Source: Piper betle
Taxonomy: Eukaryota > Streptophyta > Magnoliopsida > Piperales > Piperaceae
Assembly: GCA_033002965.1 (NCBI GenBank)
Contig: JAURVB010013190.1
Location: 1 to 64,000, forward strand
DNA: 64,000 bases
Direction: 5' to 3'
Shown: positions 25,845-35,358 of the stretch, piece by piece
Layout: each line of letters opens with the position of its first letter
Position numbering within the stretch: position 1 is the stretch's first letter
Translations under genes and position numbers: made by a program
Notes under the pieces: model-generated
What the model was told of the DNA's origin: nothing
Database searches by the model: none
The model's input: the letters and a program-made list of their open reading frames with translations, nothing else

Positions 25845-26272
25845 GGTGCTAATCGAACGAGCCGAGTGGAGTTTAATAATTTTTAGACTTGACTCATTTA
25901 TTTTAAGTTCAACTCGAGATAAAAAATGTTTGAGTTGAGTTGAATCAAGTCGAGATCAGATCAAGTTAAATACGGGAAAGTTTGAACATTATTCATATAT
26001 TTTTTTTTACTATATAATTTGAGATAAAATTAATTATAAAAATTTTAATAGTTTAATTTTAGTTCAATTATAAGTCAAATAGTTTGTTTGAGAATAAAAT
26101 TATTATATTAATGGCTATATAAAATATATAAACTATTATATCTAATGTAAATTATTGAGTTTCAAGTCAAGTTAAACCGAATAAATGTGTGCTTCTACTC
26201 GATTGATTTGAGTTAACTTTTAATCGAACGAAATCGTATCTTGATGAAATTGTTAACACCCCTACAGCATAA
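25845..26272. mobile_element. MITE-like element with GAACGAGCC ends
   Basis: The left end reads GGTGCTAATCGAACGAGCCG. The right end reads ATCGAACGAAATCG ... GTTAACACCCCTAC, whose reverse complement begins GTAGGGGTGTTAAC. The interior has repeated AACTCGAGAT and GAGTTGAGTTGAATC blocks. It is of the same broad type as 12588-13160. GCATA occurs on both flanks but is too short to call a target duplication. Confidence 0.45.
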
Positions 26273-27039
26273 ATACCTCTCGATTTTCCCAGAAATATTA
26301 ATAACTAAGAAGTATTTACATTTTACTACAATTTTATATAAGATACTGTATTAACTAGCTATACCCAGTATACCACATATCATCTTCAAAATCAGTATGG
26401 TTCACTCCTTCGATTCATTTTACGCTAGCTATACCTAATTGTTTAATGTCAATTTTTTTTATGAAATCGATTATTTTTGCTGAAAATCAATGTATTTTAA
26501 CTAGTATTTAATAAAATATTGATAAAAAATATACTTTACTATTTAATTACATATTTTATTTATAATTTTAAGACCTTGGTTCGACCTCGTTAATCCTGTA
26601 CAATAACAGGTATGATATTTAAACTTTGTGCTTTACCCATTTAGGTATTCACGACGCTAAAAATTTCCCGGAGAAAAAGTTTTAAAAAATCAATAAATAG
26701 CATAAATAAGGCAAATGTCGAACTGTAAGCGTTTTGTTGTCAGTAACATGTCAAAAGAAATTGTAGGAATGGAGTTTGTGGACTCATGGCGCAAGCTTCT
26801 ATTTGAACAGTTTTTCAATTAAAACAATTAATATAAAGTTTTCATGGACTTATAATTTTAGTCCATGCTCTATATTATAACATAAATTAATGCATCTTAG
26901 TTCTTTGAATAAAACATGAACAAAATGACTTAATGAAAATATACCTAATCACAAATCACCAAGTAGGTTAGTTCAAGCTAGTAGAACTCCAATCAACTCA
27001 CCTTATTTATAGAAACTTGGCAAGATGTTGACTTATATG

Positions 27040-27340
27040 CCACTTATACTATAGATAAATTTTAATTTTATATGTAGATTCTTATTGAATAATGAGATAT
27101 ATTATAATAATTTATTATTTTAGGCGTGAATTCCAATTGACTTTAAATATAAATCCTAATTGAATTAGAAGATAAATTATAAAAATTTAATTTTTTAATT
27201 ATATTTTTTCAAGAAAAGTAAACTAAATCTCGTTAGAAGGAAGTTAGAAATTAAGATTAATCAGGTTCGAAACTATGTCCCTATGCAATAAGAGGTATTT
27301 TTATTATTATTTTTATTAGAAGTTAAAAATTGAGGTTAAC
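27040..27340. repeat. AT-rich dispersed repeat, copy 1
   Basis: The unit contains ATTGAATAATGAGATATATT, ATTGACTTTAAATATAAATC, TAGAAGGAAGTTAGAAATTA and then CAGGTTCGAAACTATG. The same ordered blocks recur at about 27540-27800 and 31600-31870. The GGTTCGAA-type block resembles a pol III B box, but no A box or poly(A) end was identified. Confidence 0.5.
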
Positions 27341-27373
27341 GGGGCTCGAGCCCATAACCTTACACAATAGAAT

Positions 27374-27412
<39 letters not shown>

Positions 27413-27432
27413 TATTATTATTATTATTATTT
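27374..27432. repeat. ATT trinucleotide microsatellite
   Basis: Near-perfect ATT repeats, interrupted once near 27410, followed by TTTATTTTATTATA. Confidence 0.9.
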
Positions 27433-27539
27433 ATTTTATTATATTTTGATTAGTTAAATCTCATATTTTTAATCACAGGCTATTATTGAGTTCTCATTTT
27501 ATTAATTATTAAGTAAGATGTCGCGACATGCTATACCAA

Positions 27540-27800
27540 ATAAGTCTTAATTTTATACATAAATTTTCATTGAATAATGAGATAAATCGTAATAATTTAA
27601 TATTTTAAATATATAGTGTGATTGATTTTAAAAAATATATTTTATTTGAATAAAAAAATAAATTATAATTATTTTATTTTTGTATTATATTTTTTAAGAC
27701 AATCAAATAAACTCTTACTAGTAGGAAGTTACAAATTGGGTTAGGTGGGTTTAAATCCATTACATTCTATCATAAAAAAACATTTTTATTATTTAAAAAA
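27540..27800. repeat. AT-rich dispersed repeat, copy 2
   Basis: Shares the ordered blocks ATTGAATAATGAGATAAATC, GTGATTGATTTTAAAAAATA, CTAGTAGGAAGTTACAAATT and GGTGGGTTTAAATCCATTAC with the copies at 27040 and 31600. Confidence 0.5.
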
Positions 27801-29871
27801 ATGACGTATTTTTATTATATTTTTTAGACTTTTTTTGTATTTTGATTAATTAATTCTTTTATTTTTAATTTCAAGTCAGTATTTAGTGTCTCTCCTACTA
27901 ATAAGAATGTAGATCATAAAGAGTAGATAAATAAAATTTTGACTCAACCCATTAAATCTTTAAATTGTGACAAAGCCCACCGTCCAAGAATGGGTTGTGG
28001 CAAACCTGGGCTCACTCTTAAAATATGTTTAATTAGGAGAGAAATGGAGATCTCATAGACCATATCAACGATGGCAATCTATATTTAATATTGATTTCAT
28101 TTATTTATTTGATTGTTTATTTCTTTATTTTTTATGCATGTCAATCTAGATTGGTACATTTTGCAATACAAAACGTACGCTGGGCCCATCAAAATAAGTC
28201 CAACATTTCGTTAGAAAAGTTCTTCTGAAGATTAAGCCCATTAAAATTGTAGTTTTATTTTGAAATAATAGAGGAATATATTTCAAGGAAGGTGTCTGAC
28301 TTTCACTGACCGATAATATCATCAAGATCATTAGCAGGGCTCTGCTGTGTTTTCCAAATTATTATTTGACATCATTTGTCGACCGACCATTATGAACTTA
28401 AACTTGATTTCGGACTGATTCTTTAACTTTGTGCGTTCCTGATTATGCATAAGATACCAGTTTTGTGGACATTTTTTAATTTTAGTTTTGTGAACTTAAA
28501 CTTGGTGTTTTGTGGCATGTCATGAGATGATCAACCTATAAACAAAAAACCAGAGTCATTCTGGAGCTATTTTGAAAATTATTTGGAAAGAAACAAATAT
28601 TTTCATGAACTAAAATAATTTATAATTCTTATTTCCAGGGAACCGGTAAGACCCCTTAAGTGTGAAAAAGATAATAAATCACACATCAATCACCGACCAC
28701 AATGCAATAAACCCAGGACAATTCTAAATAAGATTAGAGACACAGAGCAGGCAGGAAAGAGCTGGTGTTTGTGTTTATTTTAGTCTATCTTGTGTAAAAT
28801 GGAAAGAAAGTATTTTTAAGCATGCATGATTAAGGTGAAAACGTAAAGACACCTCTCTATTCAACAACTGAATCTGTTCAAAGATTTATTGAATCACAAG
28901 TAAAAGTTTCTTCAATAACCTTACCTTGACAAAAAAAAGTTTCTTGAGTAAATAAATTCACCAAACCCACAATCCATGAATGCGATTCTACATCATACAT
29001 ATGACAACTATCCAATGAACAAACTAAACTCACTTTATCAGCTAAAAACCTACCGCAACTGTATCTCAATTGCCAAAACATATCGATCACCAACAAGGCA
29101 ACCAAACCTTCTTACGATGTAACCCCTGCAACATAGGCTATCACACGATGGTCATCGGGTGTAAAATTTTGTGAGTCCATGATTTTTTACCATCCCTTCA
29201 AATGTAAAACAATCAATAACCAACGTAATTGGTGCAAAGTGAATATGAAGGCAAAGGATGCCACCTCTGTCGCTCCAAATTTTAATTAGCATCAAATGAC
29301 CACAGCCTATTCCAGAGATCCGTTCTTTGTGAGAAAGAAATCAAGGGGAAAGTGGGTATGATAAAGATAGGAAAGAGCACACCTTTTTTCTTCTTGTTTT
29401 TTTTCACAAAGGCAAAAGCAACAATATTTGCCAAAGGCAATTGCAACAACTAAAATCAGTACTCCAAGATCAATCAAACCACAGAACAATCCATGAACAT
29501 TTGTACAATCAACAACTCATTGCTTGAAACTTTTTAATTAAAAATTTCAGAAAAAAAAGGAAACAATGGGCAATCAACAAAATGCATGACTGACAAAGGA
29601 TCACAAAAAATCAACAATCTTCACCAAAATGCAACAATCAGAAATTGAATCACTTCCAGATAGATCAACTGACTTAGAAGTAAAAATAAAACCAGCAACT
29701 ACCAACCACTGCAACGTTAATCGGCACAAGTACTGAATCACCTCCAGATCAACTGATTCATAAATAATAAGCAGAAACAGTAATTCAACATCATAAATTA
29801 CAACAACAACATCATAAGTTACAACAACATCATGATCATTAATAATAGAAGTGAGTTGCAATTGCATCTGA

Positions 29872-30423
29872 TCAATGGGTGAAAGCATAAACAGCAGTAG
29901 AAATATAAACACCGAGAGCAGTGGAGATGAGCGTAGCCGCCACCGCGACCGCACGCACAGCATGAACACTACGGCAAGACAGCAGTCCCAGCCGAATCTG
30001 TATCACATTCACCATCGAAAGTAGGAGAAACAAACAGCCCATGACCGACCCAAGAGCCGACCCGAGCATCCCGAAGCGGAGCACCTTCTTGTTGATGGGG
30101 GCATGGCTGGCCTCGTTCGCCTCCTTGCTGTTGAGCAGGTTGAGGGCGAGCTTCAGCCCTTGGGCCACCAGGCTCGAGAACATGAAGAAGCTAAATGAGA
30201 CGACCTCGTAGACGATGAGGCGCTTGGCCTCGTCGACGCCGGCGTCGCACGCGGCGAGGCCGTCGAGGTTGTGCTGCCCGCGGGTGGCGAGGGAGAGGCC
30301 GATGAAGACGGCGACGGTGAAGAGGGAGTTGACGTTGACGAGGCCGTCGAGGGCCGTGACATGAACGCTGGTAGTGGCGGTGGGTGGGCAGTCGTCGCCG
30401 TCGTCCTTTTGGTACTGCGGCAT
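29872..30423 (-). CDS. MEE60: MEE60-like four-helix membrane protein, copy A
   Basis: Similar to Arabidopsis MATERNAL EFFECT EMBRYO ARREST 60, a plant-specific membrane protein with no established biochemical role. The coding region is one exon of 183 residues from ATG 30423 (MPQYQKDDGDD) to TGA 29872. The conserved core begins TSVHVTALDGLVNVNSLFTV. Four hydrophobic segments are visible: SLFTVAVFIGLSLA, VVSFSFFMFSSLVAQGLKLA, MLGSALGSVMGCLFLLLSMV, and a last one ending VYISTAVYAFTH. A 5' UTR exon ends at 30513 and is joined by an 85-bp GT-AG intron (30512-30428). In the downstream paralogue the equivalent first exon carries the start codon ATGAACGA; here the same position reads ACAAACGA, so initiation must move to exon 2. 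The 5' half is GC-rich. No damage is seen. Confidence 0.88.
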   Translation of the reverse strand: MPQYQKDDGDDCPPTATTSVHVTALDGLVNVNSLFTVAVFIGLSLATRGQHNLDGLAACDAGVDEAKRLIVYEVVSFSFFMFSSLVAQGLKLALNLLNSKEANEASHAPINKKVLRFGMLGSALGSVMGCLFLLLSMVNVIQIRLGLLSCRSVHAVRAVAVAATLISTALGVYISTAVYAFTH

Positions 30424-30515
30424 GGATCTGGATCGAATATACATATATAGTTATATCTATAAGAGGAAGAAAAGTATCGCAAAGAACGAGGAGGAGAAGG
30501 ACGTGGGCTTACTCG

Positions 30516-32821
30516 TTTGTGGTGGAAGAGATGGGATGAGGGGGGGCTGTTAGTGGTGTGGTTGGATACGGAGAAGAAGAGGAAGAGAGGAGTGGAGTTT
30601 GGAAGCCGGGATGTGTGAAAGAGAAGCGAGTGAATGATTGAGAGAGAGTCTCAGTCTCTTAGATACGCTGTGATGACCGAACAGCAGATAATCTATGCCG
30701 GCAGCATTTGACATAGATGAATATTTTTTGTCACGTACACATCCAATTACTAGTATTAATATATTTCCTTTTTGTTAGTAAATTATCAGTCCTTTTTTTC
30801 AAAAAATAAATGTACTGATTCAATTATTAACGCCATTAAAAGATAGATCCTCTCCTCGTCGCACCATGGAAGAGAGACAGACCGCATTAAGAGTTCCCTC
30901 TAAACAAGAATCCATGTCCCCGTAGGCTCTATCGTGGTGTCCGATGGGCATATGAAGTGTTTTCCATGACGAATCAACTGTGATTGAATAAAAGTAAATT
31001 AAATATAGACGAATGTTTTTTCTTGGACTTAATGATTTCTTAGCGATCACTAAAAATCATAAATTAATTATATAAATAATATTTTAAATTTTATTACTGA
31101 TTATCATCGATAATTATTAAATTTAAAACATATTAACCGTATTTTTTGAATTTTTTATGGTAATATAATATTTATTTATTCAAATTTTTTTTCAATTTTT
31201 TTTAATTTTTATACTAATTGACATAAGATAAACTGCAAGTATAAAAGAGATAATGATTATATATATGAGACATTAATTTTTTGTGTTAAAATTGATATTT
31301 ATAATAAAAAAATGATTAGATAATATAATAATTATGAGATAAAATAAATTATTATATTGATCAAATTTTGGCCTTGTCTCATTGATTTGACAAAAAAATT
31401 TAAACCATAAGTGATCGACAGTTTTACCCAAAGTTAAGTGAGCAAACATGTGGACAATACTTTATTTATGTTCAATTAAATTGACCGATGCCCAACTTTA
31501 ATTTTCCCAACCAATTACAAATAGAGTAAGTCCATTGAGATTATTTACACTTAATTATTAGCATTAGTGTTAACTAGCCAAGATGTGGTGTAATACACTA
31601 ATTATATTGAATAAATTTTAATTATGTATATAATCTTTTATTTAATAAAGAAATAGATTGTAATAATTTAATATATTAGATATAGATTGTGATTAACTTT
31701 AAAGATATATCTTATTTGAATGAAAAGATTAATTATAATTATTTATTTTTTATTATATTTTTTTATGGCAAGTAGATAAATTTTTATTAGAGAGAAGTTA
31801 AAAGTTAAAGTTGATTGGGTTCAAACTCGTGATATATTACCGTGAAATGTATTTTTATTATATATATTTTTTAAAAAAATTGAACTTAATAATATTTGAA
31901 CCCGTGACCCTCTATAAGAAATATTTTTATTATATTTTTAATTTTTTTATATTTTAATTGACTTATTTTCCTACTTTTAATCTAACACCAATTTTAAATT
32001 TCCCTTCTTATTAAGAAGAATATATAGGTCCAGTCCTAATAATAACTAGAGATGAAAAGGATTAAGCAATTTATCTGTAAGAATCAAATCTAATATCTCA
32101 ATACAAAAATAATTTAAATCAACAAATGAATTTTTAGAGAACTGGTTAAATCAATATAGAGGAGTATGACAACTCAAAAGGGCTCCGCATATGTGGGGTT
32201 TGGAGAGAGATTAGACAAAGAAGATCTTTTACAGTAGCCTTATTACTCTATTCGCTATAGTTTTAAATGCTTACATGGGGTTGGTTCTAGAATTAACAGG
32301 AATGCGTGACTTCTCGGTTACTTCTGTAAAAAATAAATTAAATTAAATTAAAAAAATGAAATTAGTAATTTTGTTTGGTTCTTTCCATTTCTATTACTTC
32401 TGGTTCTTTGTAAAACAAAGTTTTATATACCGTCATATTTTGGTTTGGAATCAAAACCAAATTAAAAAAGTAAAATTTGAAGAAAAAGAGAACCTATCTA
32501 TTGCTATATTCGGATTATTATCAAGTTGATTGATTTATTATAGCTAATTTTGAAAGTTTAACATGGTATGTATATCGACCATAATTTTGAACACGATTAG
32601 TTGCCAGAAAATGGTATAATTTTGTTCCAAGTATAAGAAACAATCCATTTTAAATAGTACAAATAAAATTCCTGAATTTCCTAAACCGAGTTAAGATCGA
32701 CATTTTTGGTTTGACTTCATTTTCGGTTCCAATATAAATATTTAATGAACACATATATATAATTTTTTGGTAATTTAATTCGATCACTTCAGAACCCAGA
32801 ATGACAAAGACAAAATTCAAT
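30516..32821. other. Spacer between the two MEE60-like genes
   Basis: The first ~200 bp upstream of copy A would hold its 5' UTR and promoter. The rest is AT-rich and contains one dispersed repeat unit (31600-31870). No further gene is recognised. Confidence 0.5.
31600..31870. repeat. AT-rich dispersed repeat, copy 3
   Basis: Contains TTAATAAAGAAATAGATTGT, GATTAACTTTAAAGATATAT, TTATTAGAGAGAAGTTAAAA and GATTGGGTTCAAACTCGTGA, in the same order as the copies near 27.0 and 27.5 kb. Confidence 0.5.
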
Positions 32822-33515
32822 TCAATGAGTGAAGGCATAAATGGCGGTGGAGATATAGACGATGAGTGCAAAGGAGATGAGGGTGGTCACAACCGCAACT
32901 GCCCGGACAGCATGAACACCATGGCAAGATACAAGGCCCAGACGAATCTGTATCACATTCACCATGGACAGCAGAAGAAACAGACAACCCATGACACAAC
33001 CCAGTGCCGACCCAAGCATCCCAAAGCTCAGCAACCGGCGGTTGATGGAAGCATGGTTCGCCTCACTCGCCTGCTTGCTGTTGAGCAGGTTGAGGGCGAG
33101 CTTGAGCCCCTGGGCCACCAGGCTCGAGAACATGAAGAAGCTGAACGACACCACTTCGTAGACTATCAGCCTCTTGGCCACGTCCACACCGGCGTCGCAT
33201 GCGGCGAGGCCTTCGAGGTTGTGCTGGCCGCGGGTAGCGAGGGAGAGGCCGACGAAGACGGCGACGGTGAAGAGGGAGTTGACGTTGACAAGTCCGTCTA
33301 GGGCTGTGACATGAACGCTTGTTGTGGTTGGCTTTGGTCTAGTAGAGCAGAGAGCAGAGAGCGATGTCGTTCAGGTGCAAGTTTACATGAAGTGAAATGA
33401 ACAAGTTTGGTTTTCAGTTAACACTTTTAGTGATACAAACCCCCTCACTTCATTTTGTTGCATTATTTATGTGCGCTCAAACAAAAAGAATGCGAAGGTG
33501 GCCTTACTCGTTCAT
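32822..33515 (-). CDS. MEE60: MEE60-like four-helix membrane protein, copy B
   Basis: Tandem paralogue of the gene at 29872-30423, same strand, about 2.4 kb apart. Two coding exons: 33515-33508 (ATGAACGA) and 33338-32822, joined by a 169-bp GT-AG intron. The junction completes a Glu codon and gives MNEPKPTTTSVHVTALDG. The rest matches copy A closely (NSLFTVAVFVGLSLATRGQ, VYEVVSFSFFMFSSLVAQG, VMGCLFLLLSMVNVIQIRLG, ending YISTAIYAFTH). The predicted length is about 174 residues. The interior ATG/GTG codons give misleading short forms; the first-exon start is preferred because the exon 2 frame is closed by a TGA just upstream and has no ATG before the conserved core. Function as for copy A: unknown, probably an integral membrane protein. 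Confidence 0.86.
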
Positions 33516-34626
33516 AGTGGAAGGGAGGTGATTGCAGCTGATTTTCTTGTGGAATTGGCCGAGCGTTGCTAAATGCAATGGGAGCCAAAAATGGGGTAGT
33601 AAATGAGAGCTGGGAATTGAAGTTGGGGAAGAGTTAAAAATCTAATGAGGTGGGGGACAGAGTTGTGAGCATGTGAGAAAGGAGAAGAATAAAGGGTCTC
33701 AATTGATGCAGCTTCAAATTTGCTTTTCCTGTTCTTGGTTCCGATTCCCAAGTTTCCCAACCAAGTGTGTGCCATACGTTGTCCGATGCAAATCTTGTAC
33801 AACCATCGCATGGTACAATTTACTTTAGAATATCACTTTTTCTTTTCAGATGTGTTATTAACTTCTATTTGGTTGGAATTGCCTCTATTCATCTCAAACT
33901 CAGTCTAAATCTCACACTGCTAGTCCAATAAAGCCCTGTCTGCTCATGCATGCACTTTACACTCCACCTAATTCTTAAGTTGCGTTGGTAATGCTCACAT
34001 GAAAGGATTGGTTTTGACATAAAAAATGGCTTTTGGCTCCTCCCAATCGCTTAAGCTTTTTCTCGGGTGCGGAAACGAATCCCTTATTTATTTGGTATGA
34101 AACTAAATAGACTTTGAGGACACTATCAGTTATTCCGATCTATCCATTCCAATGCAACAAACTCCTTCCCCTCGGATGTAATAGTAATAGAAAATTTTTC
34201 TATACGAACACTGTAACTTTTCATTTTCATTCATGAGACTCATTTCTCCACACAACCTCTCCTATGTCACAACCTTTCCCGCCTCTATTTTCAAATTTAC
34301 CTTGAAAAAGAAATATATTCTATTTTAAGCTTTCTGTAGCAACCCTAGACATCCATCTTGTTTAAAAACAGCCATTCCCTTATTGGGGGGAACGGTTTGA
34401 CAAACCTGAAACCACATGAGACCATAAGCCCTCTAAAATTACCTACCAACGTTGAACACCGAAGATGACACGAAAAAGACCAATACAGAAGACGACGTCC
34501 ACAATACACATTACACAGACACTAACTACAAGCACAAACCAGGCTTTGGACTCTTCAAGCGACTCGGAAGTCGTTGCTTCATAACCATCACTGGCTTTTA
34601 CAGTTACAAATTTACATTGTAGCTTC
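33516..34626. other. Spacer between MEE60-like copy B and HSP90
   Basis: Contains the upstream region of copy B (about 33516-33750) and the region downstream of the HSP90 stop codon. No other gene or element is recognised. Confidence 0.5.
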
Positions 34627-34700
34627 TCAATCAACCTCCTCCATCTTGCTTTCCTCATTTCCATCCTCCTCCAACGCCGGCATCTCCTCATCCTCCCCTC
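34627..34700 (-). pseudogene. HSP90: Displaced C-terminal tail of HSP90 (MEEVD end)
   Basis: On the minus strand this reads GGEDEEMPALEEDGNEESKM followed by EEVD and TGA (34629-34627). This is the normal acidic tail and TPR-cochaperone docking motif of cytosolic HSP90. It is cut off from the rest of the last exon by the TRIM element at 34706-35358 and is out of reach of the interrupted reading frame, which stops at 35243. Confidence 0.93.
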
Positions 34701-34705
34701 CTACC

Positions 34706-34895
34706 TGTTGGGTTTGTCCCTATCGGTTGTAGAGGTTGTTGGTGACTTGTATATAGGCTAATGGGAAAGCGCTTATTCCTTAAGTTAACTTTTGGATTAA
34801 GAGAGGCCCGTGACACCTGTTGCAAGTTCCTTTTGGGGGCCCGAAGGGTCCAGCTGTGGGTTCGGAGTTTGGGTGGGGGCCCAAAGGGTCTAACA
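34706..34895 (+). repeat. TRIM 5' LTR
   Basis: 190 bp, TG...CA ends, nearly identical to 35168-35358. Differences include CCTATCGG versus CCACATCGG and GGGTCTAACA versus GGGCCTAACA. The Met-tRNA primer site follows immediately. Confidence 0.9.
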
Positions 34896-34938
34896 TGTGG
34901 TATCAGAGCTTGGGTACGGGCCTAAAGGGCCTAACAAG

Positions 34939-34951
34939 TGGTATCAGAGCC
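34939..34951 (+). repeat. Second primer-binding-site copy in the TRIM
   Basis: TGGTATCAGAGCC occurs again 41 bp after the first primer site, preceded by GGGCCTAACAAG. The LTR end plus primer site was therefore partly duplicated inside the element. Confidence 0.8.
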
Positions 34952-35167
34952 AAGTTCGAGCCGGATTTGCGCCGATTGTTGTTATTTCCTTCATGGGTTT
35001 CACCTGATGATCGGATTTGCCTACGCCGATTGTTGTTGTTCTACGCCGATTGTTGTTGTTTCCTTCATGGGTTTCACCTGATGATTGTCAGGTGGGTGCC
35101 GTCTAATTTAAGGGGAGTGTGTCAGACGGTAATGGTTTCGGGTCACGCCCGATGTGTGAAGGGGAGT

Positions 35168-35358
35168 TGTTGGGTTTGTCCCACATCGGTTGTAGAGGTT
35201 GTTGGTGACTTGTATATAGAGCTAATGGGAAAGCCCTATTCCTTAAGTTAACTTTTGGATTAAGAGAGGCCCGTGACACCTGTTGCAAGTTCCTTTTGGG
35301 GGCCCGAAGGGTCCAACTGTGGGTTCGGAGTTTGGGTGGGGGCCCAAAGGGCCTAACA
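35168..35358 (+). repeat. TRIM 3' LTR
   Basis: 191 bp, begins TGTTGGGTTTGTCCCACATC and ends GGGCCTAACA. It directly abuts the HSP90 target duplication CTACC. Read on the minus strand, it supplies the last 37 codons of the interrupted HSP90 frame. Confidence 0.9.

Larger units (their letters stand above)
26273..29871. other. AT-rich intergenic DNA with dispersed repeat units
   Basis: No gene is recognised. Two related AT-rich units (27040-27340 and 27540-27800) and an ATT microsatellite are described separately. The stretch 28660-29870 lies downstream of the first MEE60-like gene and may include its 3' UTR; short open frames there show no conserved motif. Confidence 0.45.
34706..35358 (+). 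mobile_element. TRIM (miniature LTR retrotransposon) inserted in HSP90
   Basis: Two LTRs (34706-34895 and 35168-35358) begin TGTTGGGTTTGTCCC and end CCTAACA or TCTAACA. They are flanked by the 5-bp target duplication CTACC (34701-34705 and 35359-35363). A primer-binding site complementary to initiator Met-tRNA, TGGTATCAGAGC, lies 2 bp after the first LTR (34898-34909). A purine tract GAAGGGGAG precedes the second LTR. The internal part is only ~272 bp and has no coding capacity, which defines a TRIM. It is non-autonomous and must have been mobilised in trans. Confidence 0.93.

Noticed and set aside
32801..33301. 166-codon plus-strand open frame
   Set aside because: It is antisense to the conserved MEE60-like exon on the minus strand; the plus-strand peptide has no recognisable motif.
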